DNA of 64,000 nucleotides from Dendrophyllia cribrosa (GCA_024195265.1 JAJLRJ010000010.1:36924709-36988708); one strand, 5' to 3'; shown: positions 40,701-45,566, counted from the stretch's first letter. Notes: generated from the letters alone by a model not told the origin. Numbers and translations are program-made.

Positions 40701-41407
40701 AAGTGTCCGTAAACCAATTGGCCAGGATTGTAGTTTGACCAGGCTCTTGTTTTGTTATTTGGCTGAAGCAAGAACATGCTTCTGTTGAATGATCTTACCA
40801 GGTCACTGACAATTTTTCTTCTGCTATTGTCTAACTACAGGTATTTTTTGGAGAGGTCACACAGTGCACGGCTGACACTCGCGAAGGCTTGCGAATTGTG
40901 TCCTGAAGAGGTAAAATCTCCTCCTTCTCCGTCTCTTTCTTCTCCTTCTCCCTCCTCCCCCCTCCCCCTTCCTTCCTCACCCCTCCCCCCTTCCCTCCTC
41001 ACCCCTCCCCCACTCCCCCTCCCTCCTCCCTACTCCCTCCTCCCTGCTCCCTGCTCCCTACTCCCTTCTGCGCCTCCTCCTCCTCCTCCTCCTCCAACTC
41101 ACTCTCCTCCTCCTTCTTTATTCCACCTCCTTCTTTATTCCACTTTCCCTGCGTTCTTGTTCATTACACTTTGCTCCTGTTTCAGGAACAGGAAGAGCCC
41201 GAGGGAGATGTAGAAGGGGAAAATGGAAACTCTGGAGACGATGAGGTTACCCCTAATGCTGAGCGTTCGAGCCCCCAACAGGATTCACGTGACCAGTCTC
41301 CACCAATCACTGATCAGATACCGCCTCTGGATAACAGTGATACAACTGTAGATAAGGACACTGAGCCCGGTGAAACAACCAAGCTACTAAATGAAGAGTC
41401 CGACTGA
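78..41407 (+). CDS. USP9X: USP9X/fat-facets-type ubiquitin-specific protease, 59 exons, 5' end missing
   Basis: Large deubiquitinase of the USP9X/FAF family, a cysteine protease that removes ubiquitin from substrates; in other animals it acts mainly in the cytoplasm on trafficking, polarity and signalling proteins. I placed 59 consecutive exons with GT-AG borders; exon phases join without a break and total 6,654 nt (2,217 codons plus TGA at 41405-41407). Translated exons align almost without gaps to vertebrate USP9X as I remember it, from roughly its residue 300 to its C-terminus. The catalytic Cys codon is at 22797-22799 (GATCYMNS) and the catalytic His codon at 27415-27417 (GGHYYSY), 313 codons apart. 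Start codon, promoter and first exons lie upstream of the window. Exon coordinates are given in the segment entries; ends were placed by eye and may be off by a base or two. Identity is very secure. Confidence 0.96.
2690..2870. repeat. Fragment of dispersed MITE family M1
   Basis: Intronic sequence with the hallmark internal text of family M1: a CTTTCATTTGRATGG segment, then GGATTTCATCCACAGACTC-like and AAAGTTAGAACCACCTT-like segments. This copy is diverged and lacks clear ends. Other copies are at 13002, 17156, 22226, 23690, 28675, 33558, 40176 and 45225. Confidence 0.6.
5742..5846. mobile_element. Small inverted-repeat element, CTG target-site duplication
   Basis: 105-bp element with terminal inverted repeats beginning GGGTCAATT and reading into CTTTTACAAG, flanked on both sides by CTG (5739-5741 and 5847-5849). 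A larger relative with the same ends and the same flanking CTG is at 45419-46387, where the central text (CCATTGTTTCAGAGGTTGAA) is identical. No coding capacity. Confidence 0.75.
6248..7558. mobile_element. 1.3-kb non-autonomous DNA transposon with tRNA-like segment
   Basis: Nearly perfect terminal inverted repeats of about 40 bp (GAAGGGCCGAGAGCATATCC at the left, its complement at the right end). They are flanked by AAT on both sides (6245-6247 and 7559-7561), a possible 3-bp target-site duplication. No transposase-like ORF is visible inside, so it would depend on an enzyme from elsewhere. The segment 6440-6770 recurs at 55710-56575 and contains a tRNA-like sequence on the minus strand. Superfamily not determined. 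Confidence 0.8.
6577..6652 (-). other. tRNA-like sequence inside a transposon (probably not a functional tRNA)
   Basis: Read on the minus strand it has an A box (GGTCTAGTGG) and a perfect B box (GGTTCGATTC) at tRNA spacing, with D, anticodon and T arms partly pairable, and resembles tRNA-Glu/Gln-type genes. Acceptor and T stems contain several mismatches, so I read it as a tRNA-derived remnant that could still carry an internal RNA polymerase III promoter. A diverged counterpart lies near 56125-56215. Confidence 0.55.
8225..8580. repeat. Pyrimidine-rich tandem module with poly-C tract
   Basis: Two diverged copies of a roughly 150-bp unit, each with CCCATGG and GGTGACCACTACAT landmarks, followed by about 25 consecutive C residues near 8509-8535 and CCCCAC repeats. 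Located in the intron after exon 14. A related unit on the other strand is at about 38495-38580. Confidence 0.6.
10101..10254. repeat. Foldback (hairpin) repeat
   Basis: Two inverted arms of about 55-58 bp (around 10101-10159 and 10197-10254), nearly complementary, including GTGGTGCAATTTTGTCCTTG and its complement, separated by about 40 bp. It lies in the intron after exon 17. Small foldback transposon or MITE core; no ORF. Confidence 0.75.
10379..12370 (+). CDS. USP9X: USP9X exons 18-20: ubiquitin-like domain and Ser-rich linker
   Basis: Exons 10379-10507, 11616-11727 and 12233-12370. They encode a ubiquitin-like fold equivalent to the internal UBL of USP9[21 protein letters not shown], then [27 protein letters not shown] and [17 protein letters not shown], roughly residues 575-660 of the reconstructed partial protein. 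A Ser/Asp-rich linker ([17 protein letters not shown]) follows, closely matching the vertebrate one. The UBL is a known insert of this subfamily outside the catalytic core, probably for intramolecular or partner contacts. The intron between exons 18 and 19 holds two foldback repeats and a truncated LINE end. Confidence 0.94.
10690..10790. repeat. Second foldback repeat
   Basis: Inverted arms of about 42 bp: GATAAAATATGAGCGGGAGA continuing into TCTGTATGGG on the left, and the complement ending ATATTTTATC on the right, around a loop of about 18 bp. Intron between exons 18 and 19. Confidence 0.7.
11204..11509 (+). mobile_element. 3' end of a truncated non-LTR retrotransposon
   Basis: In one frame from about 11206 the sequence reads [20 protein letters not shown], then RDLEFD, and stops at TAG 11308-11310. 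This is the typical C-terminus of CR1/L2/jockey-type LINE ORF2 (W-N-S-L-P motif). A 3' UTR and a terminal (ATTGT)n tail at about 11481-11508 follow. It is a dead 5'-truncated copy in sense orientation within a USP9X intron. Confidence 0.7.
12818..22021 (+). CDS. USP9X: USP9X exons 21-34: central helical region
   Basis: Exons 12818-12938, 13281-13411, 14064-14129, 14588-14679, 15630-15876, 16091-16216, 16471-16527, 16992-17098, 18081-18189, 18534-18589, 19550-19640, 20203-20355, 21222-21285, 21875-22021. About 480 residues of alpha-helical repeat between the UBL and the protease domain. Matches to USP9X include [50 protein letters not shown] and FELLVAL-like [18 protein letters not shown]. The N-terminal half is the least conserved part of the protein (exons 21-27), while exons 29-34 are again strongly conserved. 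Exon 24 uses the acceptor tttcaaag, which lacks a long pyrimidine tract but keeps frame and homology. Its introns contain the 18-bp minisatellite, the 106-bp tandem array and a Harbinger-type element. Confidence 0.93.
13002..13172. mobile_element. Complete short copy of MITE family M1
   Basis: Ends are inverted (TTAACCTTTTGACTCCTAAG and TGACTCTTGGAGTGAAAAAG). In between it carries the family landmarks TTTGTAAAATATTGAA, GGTCACACCATAGGAT and AAAGTTAGAACTACA. About 170 bp, non-coding, in the intron between exons 21 and 22. Confidence 0.7.
14371..14544. mobile_element. hAT-like MITE with CAGGGGCGGATCC ends
   Basis: 174 bp with terminal inverted repeats CAGGGGCGGATCCAGG and CTAGATCCGCCCCTG, and CTTTA on both sides (14366-14370, 14545-14549). 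Such ends are common in hAT-derived MITEs of animals, though hAT duplications are normally 8 bp. Contains a run of about 20 G residues near 14487-14506. Confidence 0.7.
14915..15530. repeat. 18-bp minisatellite inside an inverted-repeat-type element
   Basis: About 24 head-to-tail copies of an 18-bp unit, consensus GGCAGACACCCCTGTAA or GGTGGACACCCCTGTAA, at 14915-15365. The unit length is a multiple of three, so all three minus-strand frames stay open and give 6-residue repeats; this is a repeat artefact and not a gene. The flank 15365-15470 (GACTGGTTCTGGCTGAATTT) recurs at about 39700-39860, showing that the array grew within a dispersed element. Confidence 0.9.
15914..16038. mobile_element. 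Short MITE with GGTTGTTCAAAAGGTGGATA ends
   Basis: About 125 bp of inverted-repeat sequence. The two ends read GGGTTGTTCAAAAAGTGGAT and the complement CCACCTTTTGAACAACC, and the inside repeats GGATAGYGCTATCCA palindromes. In the intron after exon 25. Confidence 0.75.
17156..17760. repeat. 106-bp tandem array derived from MITE family M1
   Basis: Five to six head-to-tail units with a regular 106-bp spacing (unit starts at about 17159, 17265, 17371, 17477, 17583, 17689). Each contains ACCACAGGAAAGTACTGCTC, GCTTTCATTTGAATGGTCAC and CAGCATAATAAACAATACC. Neighbouring units differ by only a few bases. The unit matches the interior of the dispersed M1 element. Confidence 0.9.
18735..18875. repeat. 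(GAT)n/(GATGAT)n imperfect microsatellite
   Basis: Imperfect ATG/GAT trinucleotide repeat of about 140 bp, directly next to the Harbinger-type element that starts at 18891. Confidence 0.85.
18891..19418. mobile_element. Non-autonomous PIF/Harbinger element carrying a Myb/SANT-like exon
   Basis: 528 bp with inverted ends AGCTGTGTTCACAC and GTGAACGCAGCT, flanked by the PIF/Harbinger-type 3-bp duplication TTA (18888-18890 and 19419-19421). Subterminal ATCATGATTGAAAC motifs are repeated in both orientations. It lacks a transposase and keeps the first exon of a DNA-binding accessory protein (19075-19272). A truncated relative is at 36913-37053. Confidence 0.85.
19075..19272 (+). pseudogene. Partial Myb/SANT-like DNA-binding domain of a Harbinger accessory protein
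   Basis: Frame from ATG 19075 reads [32 protein letters not shown] and [20 protein letters not shown]. This is a Myb/SANT-like trihelix domain of the type found in PIF/Harbinger accessory proteins, with conserved Trp residues near positions 17, 29 and 48. The reading frame continues into the element's terminal sequence, so only one exon remains. Host use as a small protein is possible but unsupported. Confidence 0.6.
20900..21015. mobile_element. Short inverted-repeat element with TTTCTTGGTGT ends
   Basis: Ends GTTTCTTGGTGTTGCGG and CACAACACCAAGAAAC are inverted copies about 115 bp apart. A related element with the same ends (TTTCTTGGTGTGGCGGAA) is at 55358-55470. It lies in a USP9X intron just upstream of exon 33. 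Confidence 0.65.
22226..22416. mobile_element. MITE family M1 copy
   Basis: Begins CCCTTTCACTCCCAGAGTCA and ends GGGAGTTAAAGGGTTAA. Interior has CTAACTTTTGAGTCTGTC, ATCCTATGGTGTAACC and AAATGAAACCTCTTCAGCAG. Orientation is opposite to the copy at 13002. Confidence 0.7.
22702..29347 (+). CDS. USP9X: USP9X exons 35-44: USP catalytic domain
   Basis: Exons 22702-22823, 23185-23480, 24032-24205, 25036-25177, 25569-25654, 26727-26818, 27293-27440, 27878-27956, 28576-28640, 29247-29347. The Cys box [20 protein letters not shown] lies in exon 35. Exon 36 carries an acidic, low-complexity insert ([19 protein letters not shown] region) before [31 protein letters not shown] follows, then a zinc ribbon formed by CKGCPHR and CEKCDKKV, then [20 protein letters not shown], the His box [15 protein letters not shown] in exon 41 and [20 protein letters not shown]. 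The domain ends at [16 protein letters not shown] in exon 44. All residues expected for an active USP are present. A degenerate duplicate of the exon-44 acceptor and exon start lies 180 bp upstream of it. Confidence 0.96.
23690..23955. repeat. MITE family M1 copy, partly duplicated
   Basis: Two consecutive M1 interior units (GGAAAGTACTGTTCAGTAGC and GGAAAGTACTGCTGAAATGC) upstream of USP9X exon 37, separated by about 110 bp. This is the same unit length as the array at 17156-17760. Confidence 0.65.
24247..24782. mobile_element. pogo/Tigger-type MITE, TA target site
   Basis: 536 bp with ends CAGTGGAACCTTGATTTAAC and TTAAATCGAGGTTTCACTG, flanked by TA (24245-24246 and 24783-24784). Interior repeats the TATAACGAA motif many times. 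Ends and TA duplication match Tc1/mariner-superfamily pogo elements. No transposase. Confidence 0.85.
25278..25470. repeat. Dispersed repeat with CCAAT/ATTGG motifs, copy 1
   Basis: Begins TTTTTAATTGAGTATGGAAA and matches 28195-28400. Contains GTGATTGGCTAAA, GACCAATCAGAAG and AACCAATTGTG plus TTTTCCCGCGCTT. Located in the intron between exons 38 and 39. Origin unknown. Confidence 0.7.
26058..26612. repeat. Possible inverted-repeat element with AACCCTT ends
   Basis: Intronic block opening TTAACCCTTAAATTGCGGAA and closing GAATGCAAAGGGTTAAA. The short inverted ends suggest a MITE, but only about 8-10 bp pair and I could not find a second copy in the window. Confidence 0.3.
28195..28480. repeat. 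Dispersed repeat with CCAAT/ATTGG motifs, copy 2
   Basis: Second copy of the 25278 repeat (TTTTTAATTGAGTGTCGAAG start). It carries five CCAAT-box-like sites: ATTGGTTAA, CCAATCAGAAG, CCAATCCCAA, ATTGGTTCA and ATTGGACAG, and TTTTCCCGCGCTTGGCGCCC. Lies in the intron before exon 43. Confidence 0.7.
28675..28920. repeat. MITE family M1 copy, rearranged
   Basis: Contains TTAGCTCCCAAGAGTGCCCA, TTTTGTAAAATATTAG, GTACTGCTGAAGAGG and CAGATTCAAAAGTTAGA in M1 order, with internal deletions. Confidence 0.6.
28999..29090 (+). pseudogene. Duplicated acceptor and start of USP9X exon 44 (pseudo-exon)
   Basis: About 90 bp here repeats 29179-29276: both contain GATACCATAGCCAATGTCAC, TTACTCATTGTCTTTGCCAG and then the exon start ATGTCSTATAGAAGGCAGAA. 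In the downstream copy the exon reads on as [13 protein letters not shown]. In this upstream copy the frame hits TGA right after the first Trp. It is a local duplication of an intron end plus 30 bp of coding sequence. The intact acceptor makes it a potential cryptic exon that would end the protein just before the last conserved block of the USP domain. Confidence 0.8.
29846..39456 (+). CDS. USP9X: USP9X exons 45-56: C-terminal helical region
   Basis: Exons 29846-29985, 30480-30568, 30685-30826, 31566-31665, 33384-33526, 34258-34431, 35442-35533, 36284-36344, 37161-37220, 38091-38199, 38712-38820, 39363-39456. About 430 residues, helical and highly conserved: [115 protein letters not shown]. 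This part packs against the protease core in the family. The introns here carry several complete MITEs with target-site duplications (31683-31949, 32225-33263, 36484-36731, 37558-37930). Confidence 0.95.
31683..31949. mobile_element. Harbinger-type MITE (GGCTGGTTCCCACTAGCGA ends, TTA duplication)
   Basis: 267 bp; inverted ends CGGCTGGTTCCCACTAGCGA and the complement, flanked by TTA (31680-31682 and 31950-31952). Interior repeats GAATCGGAGTCGGAAG-type motifs. Same family as the outer element at 43688-44841. Confidence 0.85.
32225..33263. mobile_element. hAT-type non-autonomous element, 8-bp duplication
   Basis: About 1.04 kb with inverted ends (GGTAGAGTCTGGA and TCTAGACTCTACC, continuing through AAAGGAGGTCGGACA), flanked by the 8-bp direct repeat CTTTCAAA (32217-32224, 33264-33271), the duplication size of hAT transposons. 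No transposase remains. It fills most of the intron between exons 48 and 49. The GGACACCTTATTGAG part of its end recurs near 46620. Confidence 0.75.
33558..33862. mobile_element. MITE family M1 copy with internal duplication
   Basis: Opens AACCCTTCAACACACAAGAG, closes near GACTGTGGGAGGGAAAGAGG. The block GGTACCATGCAAAAGTACTG through AAAAGTTAGAAC is present twice in direct orientation, about 97 bp apart. Immediately downstream of exon 49. Confidence 0.7.
34944..35193. repeat. Two adjacent foldback repeats, the second with CRE and AP-1-like sites
   Basis: First hairpin: arms of about 43 bp at about 34944-34988 and 35042-35086 (ATTTAGGTTTCCCAGAAGTT and complement). Second hairpin: arms at about 35107-35131 and 35170-35193, each carrying the full TGACGTCA palindrome (35112-35119, 35183-35190) beside TGACTCA/TGAGTCA. 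A CACGTG E-box follows at about 35201. It lies between exons 50 and 51. Regulatory activity is inference. Confidence 0.7.
35640..36125. repeat. Minisatellite with about 40-47 bp units
   Basis: About ten units built on CATGTCGATACTGCAAGTTA then CATAAGTTGGTAGTCCTGTA, with alternating CCATG and TCATA variants suggesting a higher-order pattern. Intron between exons 51 and 52. Confidence 0.85.
36484..36731. mobile_element. MITE with TTAA duplication and GGTTGA/TCAACC core
   Basis: 248 bp; ends GGTCGTGTTCTATTGGG and CATAGAACATGCCC inverted, flanked by TTAA (36480-36483, 36732-36735). Interior is packed with TTTCAACCA and GGTTGAAAT in both orientations. The duplication fits piggyBac, or a Harbinger TTA/TAA read with one extra base. 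Confidence 0.75.
36913..37053. repeat. Truncated relative of the 18891-19418 Harbinger element
   Basis: Starts GCTGTGTTCACGCTAGGTCG and runs through ATCATGATCGAAACATG to GATTGAAACTACGTAAGG, colinear with the left third of the element at 18891. The right part with the SANT-like exon is missing. Confidence 0.75.
37558..37930. mobile_element. Harbinger-type MITE, TAA duplication
   Basis: 373 bp; ends AAGGACACTGTCC and GGACAGTATCCCTT inverted, flanked by TAA (37555-37557, 37931-37933). Shares ends and interior phrases (TGATTTACCGTC-type, CACTTCAAT-type, ATTTGGCGATAT) with the larger copy at 42239-43482. Intron between exons 53 and 54. Confidence 0.8.
38495..38580. repeat. Single copy of the 8225-8580 tandem module
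   Basis: Contains TGTAATGGTCACCTGCCTTA, CCCATGGGGACAG and GGAGGGTGGGGAGTT, the complement of the landmarks in the 8225 module. Intronic. Confidence 0.5.
39700..39860. repeat. Relative of the element around the 18-bp minisatellite
   Basis: GTCACCCCTGTAAGACGGAC, GGCTGGTTCTGGCCGAGTTT and TCTCTAAGGCGAACAG correspond in order to 15340-15470, but here the 18-bp unit is present only once or twice. Confidence 0.6.
40078..41407 (+). CDS. USP9X: USP9X exons 57-59: conserved motif and acidic C-terminal tail
   Basis: Exons 40078-40154, 40841-40910 and 41186-41407 (stop TGA 41405-41407). Exons 57-58 encode [20 protein letters not shown] and [16 protein letters not shown], nearly identical to vertebrate USP9X. 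Exon 59 encodes about 73 residues rich in Glu, Asp, Ser and Pro with no conserved fold, ending [11 protein letters not shown] see no counterpart of the His/Gln/Asn-rich tail that I remember for vertebrate USP9X, so the disordered tail differs between lineages. The last intron is almost pure pyrimidine and remains open in the exon-58 frame (see findings). Confidence 0.92.
40176..40470. mobile_element. MITE family M1 copy with internal duplication
   Basis: Begins CCCTTTCACTCCCAGAGTCA, ends TGGCACTCTTGCGAGTGTAA. ATCCTATGGTGTGACCATTC and AAATGAAACCTCTTCARCAG each occur twice. Reverse orientation to the 33558 copy. Between exons 57 and 58. Confidence 0.75.
40915..41165. repeat. Pyrimidine-rich (CCT/CTC)n tract filling the last USP9X intron
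   Basis: About 250 nt of almost uninterrupted C/T (CTCCTTCTCC, CCCTCCTCCC, CTCCTCCTCCTC) between donor 40911 and acceptor 41185. It would act as a giant polypyrimidine tract, and it keeps the exon-58 reading frame open. Confidence 0.9.
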
Positions 41408-42110
41408 GCACCAAGTGTTATAGTCCCTAAAGTAATGAACGACCCGCGCAGTAGCCACAGCCCAACAGATCTTTGCTGGTTCCCAGTTCCCTGTGGCATC
41501 GCATAAAACAAGAACGGCCTGGTTGCAATGGCATTTGTCAGGCTCTGACCCAAGCACCTCACGGACATGAAAAACTAAAAATGAATCGGACAAGTTTACG
41601 TGATCAAGAATACGACCCGTTGGAGTCAGAGTGAAAAATGCTAATTTATTTTTTTATTTAACGTAGAGGGCCGTTTACTTTGACTGAATGACTCAATTTT
41701 TGTGCGCTTAGTTGTGGCATCGGTTTAGCCCTCGTTCATTCAGGTAGAAACAGAACTTTGCCACCCTAAGTCTGAAGTTAAGGAGTTTAAGAAGCTCTAT
41801 CAGCATCCATTTGCCAAGAATTCAATGTTGTTCTGTAAAGATTTTAAGAGAAAAATGGAATAATTCTAGAGTCTATAAAAAGTACCGCATAGAAGAATGG
41901 TTCCCTGGTTCTTTGATGTACATTCTGTGTAATGGTACATGTAGTTTATCATATTTGTAATGTGAAAATCAAATTTTAGAAAGAAAATAATTACGTTTTA
42001 TGGAAAGCGGAAATGTTTTCCTATTCTCTGGGATGTTATTGTTGCTGCTTTCCATTTCGACATTGTTTTACCATCTCAACTATCTTGTTAAAATAAAGTG
42101 CTCTCCTCGA
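41408..42110 (+). other. Probable 3' untranslated region of the USP9X gene
   Basis: AT-rich non-coding sequence directly after the USP9X stop. A canonical AATAAA polyadenylation signal lies at 42092-42097, followed by sequence that would allow cleavage around 42110. The limit is inference; a transcript would fix it. No competing AATAAA stands closer to the stop. Confidence 0.5.
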
Positions 42111-42238
42111 AGGGTTAATTTCTTTCCACCTCCACCTCCTCTGCCTTTAGTCCAAATAAAAGCTCTTCTTATGCACATGAGCGATGTTGCGCACCCATTT
42201 TTTTGTCCAGAAAATTATTCACATAACACGTCAGTTAA

Positions 42239-43482
42239 AAGGTCACCGTCCTGCCGAAATAACAAAATTTCGCTAATATTATTTCGATAATATATCGCCA
42301 AATGCCACCAAATATACAACTTAGTTGGATAATAAGATTCCATACACCGAATGCAAATATGGCCGTCGGGCAATTTTTCGTTCGGCCATTTTTTCAGAGA
42401 AATTAATGATATCACGTAAACAAGTGCTGCTAAGTGTATCATCTTGCAAAGTTTGAGTGTTTTTGGTTTAACGGTTGCAAAGTTATGGCTCACTGAAATT
42501 TTAAGCATTTGTATGAGAAAAGACATTCTATCCTGACTAGCCTCGCTTTCATGTTTTTCCCAAAATTTGATTGCCTATAACAGTTACCTCTCCTTAAATA
42601 ATAATATGGCCTTGAAAATGCACACTGACTTATTTTGACCTGATCTTTATCATTATTCAATTGCTTTTCTTTTCTTGAGAACCTTGCAAATGCAAGATTG
42701 CAAGGATTGAAGTGGATTACAGTTCATGAAATTCGATTTATTGGCAGGCGGTTAAGAAATCAATATTGAAATTTAGTTAAGATTGAGTGCTGAAAAAACT
42801 TACAAAATTATCATTTTTTATAAAATGGTGAAGGAAATGCGCGCGCTATGATTGGTTAAACCGAGTTCATTATAACTCGATAAAGCACGCGCGTGACGTA
42901 GATTCATTATAACCATTTTTATTTTATAAAAAATAAAAAAAAACTTGTTCCTCGTGCATTGTCGAGTAAGGGCCTGGTCGCACTACAGTCAAAAACAAAA
43001 ATCCGCCCGTGCAAAAATCGAGGAAAACAAAAGAAACCGCTCCGTTCCCATGGGACACGCTTTTTGTGGAATGTTTTTGTTTTTATGTCATTTTGCACGG
43101 GCTAATTTTTGTTTTTGACTGTAGTGCGACCAGGCCCTTATATAAGCACTTAGGAATGTTTAAGAACACTCGAGAAGTGCGAGAAGCACTCGCCTTTGGC
43201 TCGTGCTTCTCTGCACTTCTTTCGTGTTCTTAATATTCCCGCGTGCTTGTATAACTCAATAATGCACTCGGCGCGTTTTTTATTTCTTTAATAACGTGAG
43301 TGCTACGTAGCAAAAAAACTTTTTTTGGTCAAGAAATTAAAGTGCCATTCTTGTGAAATTTTGACTTTTTTAGGCGTTATTTTGTCTTTTCAGTTACTAT
43401 ATTTGTTTGCTTCCATCACATTTGGCGAAGCTCCTGGCCATAATCATGAAAACACGATATTTCAACCAGGACAGTATCCCTT
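42239..43482. mobile_element. Harbinger-type element, TAA duplication, with a nested insertion
   Basis: 1,244 bp; ends AAGGTCACCGTCCTGCCG and CCAGGACAGTATCCCTT inverted, flanked by TAA (42236-42238, 43483-43485). Related to 37558-37930 at both ends. About 700 bp of unrelated sequence is inserted in the middle (roughly 42790-43350), which itself contains the MITE 42967-43140. Non-coding. Confidence 0.75.
42967..43140. mobile_element. 174-bp MITE with perfect long inverted ends
   Basis: TAAGGGCCTGGTCGCACTAC at the left and the exact complement at the right, with perfect pairing for about 35 bp (through AGTCAAAAACAAAAAT). The flanking CATTGTCGAG and TATAAGCACTTAG show no clear duplication. Nested in 42239-43482. 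Confidence 0.85.
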
Positions 43483-43715
43483 TAACATTTGTTTGAAAAC
43501 CTAAACTTTACATCGAATTGTAATCCGAAAATCTGAGGACGGTATTAGCATCCCGAATAGATATTTGGCGAGACATTCCGTTGGATAGCCCGGCCTTCTC
43601 ATCTGTAGCCCTTATGAGGGTCCCGCTTTTGTCTGTATAAGTTTTGTATCTCTGAGCCTCTCAGTTCACACCGCTTAGGCTGCCTTAAGGCTGGTTTTCA
43701 CTAACGACGGAGTCA

Positions 43716-44597
43716 GGGCCTGTTTACATGGAGGGAGGGTGACCCGGGTACCAGGGTCACCCTCCCAGACGGGCTAACACATAGCCCGCCTTTACATGGG
43801 CGGGCTATTAGGGCGGGCTATCATATAGGTGAGCTATCTTTTTTTTTGGCGGGCTCTTAAATTGTTTTGGCGGGCTCATGTTTTGGCGGACTTTTTTTAT
43901 TGCAACGGCACGCTTTATTAAGCACGACATATTAACAAACATGACAGCAAGAAGAAAGGCTATAGCGGCGAGTTTGCTGTTTTTATTGCTTGTTTTCACG
44001 GGTAATTTCAAGTCAAAAGAAATAGCCCGCCTAGGAGGGTGACCCTGGGGTGACCGTTTACATGCAGAAAAGATAGCCCGCCTAGGAGGGTTACCCTGGC
44101 ATGCAGACAGGGTGACCCGGGGTGCTTACCATTAAGCCAAGAAAACCGGTATTTTCGGTTGGAAAGCAAATGGTACGGTTGATTTTCCGAGAATTCCGGT
44201 TGGAACAAGTGGACAACCTTCAGAGGTTGTCCCGCGATTCCGGTTGGGACGATTCGACTGGAATTTTCCTTACCATTTGAATTTAGAAAAAATTCAAATC
44301 GCTAAATCGAGTTAACGGTCTGGGTACCAGGACGGAGAAATGAAAAATTTAAATGGTAAGTGCAATCTCGTCGGTTGGTCAGTAAATTTGGAAAATCGCT
44401 TACCATTATGTAACGGTCATCCCAACCGGTTTTTTCCTACAAATGGTAAGCACCCCCGGGTAGGCGGGTGACCCTGTCTATCATGTAGTTCAGTGTGCTT
44501 TGTAAAAAAATGTATGAAAAGTTGGCCCTCCCAGGGTAGCCCGGCTAGGAGGGTGACCCTGCTACCCGGGTCACCCTCCCTCCATGTAAACAGGCCA
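43716..44597. mobile_element. Middle element of the nested stack
   Basis: Ends GGGCCTGTTTACATGGAGGG and CCTCCATGTAAACAGGCC inverted, flanked by TCA (43713-43715, 44598-44600). Interior repeats GGGTGACCC, TAGCCCGCC and GGGTCACCCTCC. It interrupts the outer element and is itself interrupted by 44120-44455. Confidence 0.9.
44120..44455. mobile_element. Inner element of the nested stack
   Basis: 336 bp; ends GGGTGCTTACCATT and AAATGGTAAGCACCC inverted, flanked by CCG (44117-44119, 44456-44458). Interior contains AACCGGTATTTTCGGTTGGA and its inverted form CCAACCGGTTTTTTCC. Removing it with one CCG restores a continuous GACCCGGGTAGGCGGGTGAC in the middle element. Confidence 0.88.
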
Positions 44598-45224
44598 TCA
44601 GAGTCGTAATCAGAAGCACAGAGCGTTGCGAACTAGTGAAAATCAAACCGACGGAATCGGAAGAAGATTACGGAGTCATAAGCGGAATGGGAAGAAAATG
44701 GAACCGTTCTGATTCTTCCGACTCCGATTCCGTCGAGCTTATGACTCCGCTTACGACTCCGATTTTTGATTTTCACTAGGTCAGAAGCGCTCTTACGATT
44801 CCAACTACGACTCCAACTCCGTCGCCAGTGAAAACCAGCCTTTACTAGTTGCAGCCACTAAAAATAAAGTACCTAATACATTTTACCTTGTTGACGGTAA
44901 CAGCAAATTTTGCGGGTATTTTGCAGTTTATCCAAGTGCCTTCGACTTGTCTTAAAAAGTAGATTATTCATTAGTTTTTAGCATGCGAGCAAGCTCTCCG
45001 GCTTGGGGGAGGAGGTAGCAGCCTAATAAGTTTTCGGCTCCAATAAAAACTTAATCCGTTAAAAGGATTTTTTGTTCTTAATACTTTCAGCTTGTTGAAT
45101 TTTCAGCTAATACATCCGAACAGATCGAAAATTGGAAGCTGATACAAATATCCCTTTAAACGGCATTAAATCATCAAAAGAAACAAGCATGACTTTCTAA
45201 AGCCTAAGGTGAACTTAGCTCGTC

Positions 45225-45392
45225 ATCAAAATTCATGGAAAGTCCCAAATTTCACTTTGTAAAATATTGAAAAACAAATGATACCATGCAAAAGTACTGT
45301 CGAAGAGGTTTCATTTGAATGGTCACACCATAGGATTTCATCAACAGACTCAAAAGTTAGAACTACATTGCATGTCTCCATAATCCCCTGCA
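45225..45392. repeat. MITE family M1 copy
   Basis: CATCAAAATTCATGGAAAGT, TTTGTAAAATATTGAAAAAC, GGTCACACCATAGGATTTCA and AAAGTTAGAACTACATTGCA in M1 order. The outer ends are eroded. Confidence 0.65.
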
Positions 45393-45442
45393 GGTACAAT
45401 TTGACGAATTTAAACCTGGGGTCAATTTAATAAAATTTTTTC

Positions 45443-45566
45443 AAGTAATATATCAAACATGAGACAGTGTTTCATCAGATTTCCAAACACCGCGAAGTGA
45501 GTTAAAAAAAACTTCAAGGTGTTTGGAAATCTGATGAAATACTGTGTCGAATGTTTGATATTACTT
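45443..45566. mobile_element. Foldback element nested in 45419-46387
   Basis: Arms of about 55 bp: AAGTAATATATCAAACATGA through TTTCATCAGATTTCCAAACA, and the complement ending TGTTTGATATTACTT. A fragment of the same family appears near 21712-21750. Confidence 0.75.

Larger units (their letters stand above)
43688..44841. mobile_element. Outer element of a three-level nested transposon stack
   Basis: Inverted ends AGGCTGGTTTTCACTAACGA and CCAGTGAAAACCAGCCT, flanked by TTA (43685-43687, 44842-44844). Without insertions it would be about 270 bp, like its sibling at 31683-31949, and its interior repeats the same GACTCCGATTCCGTC-type text. It is split by 43716-44597. Confidence 0.9.

Noticed and set aside
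40776..41213. Separate Pro/Ser-rich gene
   Set aside because: It is USP9X exon 58 read through the pyrimidine-rich last intron; no independent start or homology.
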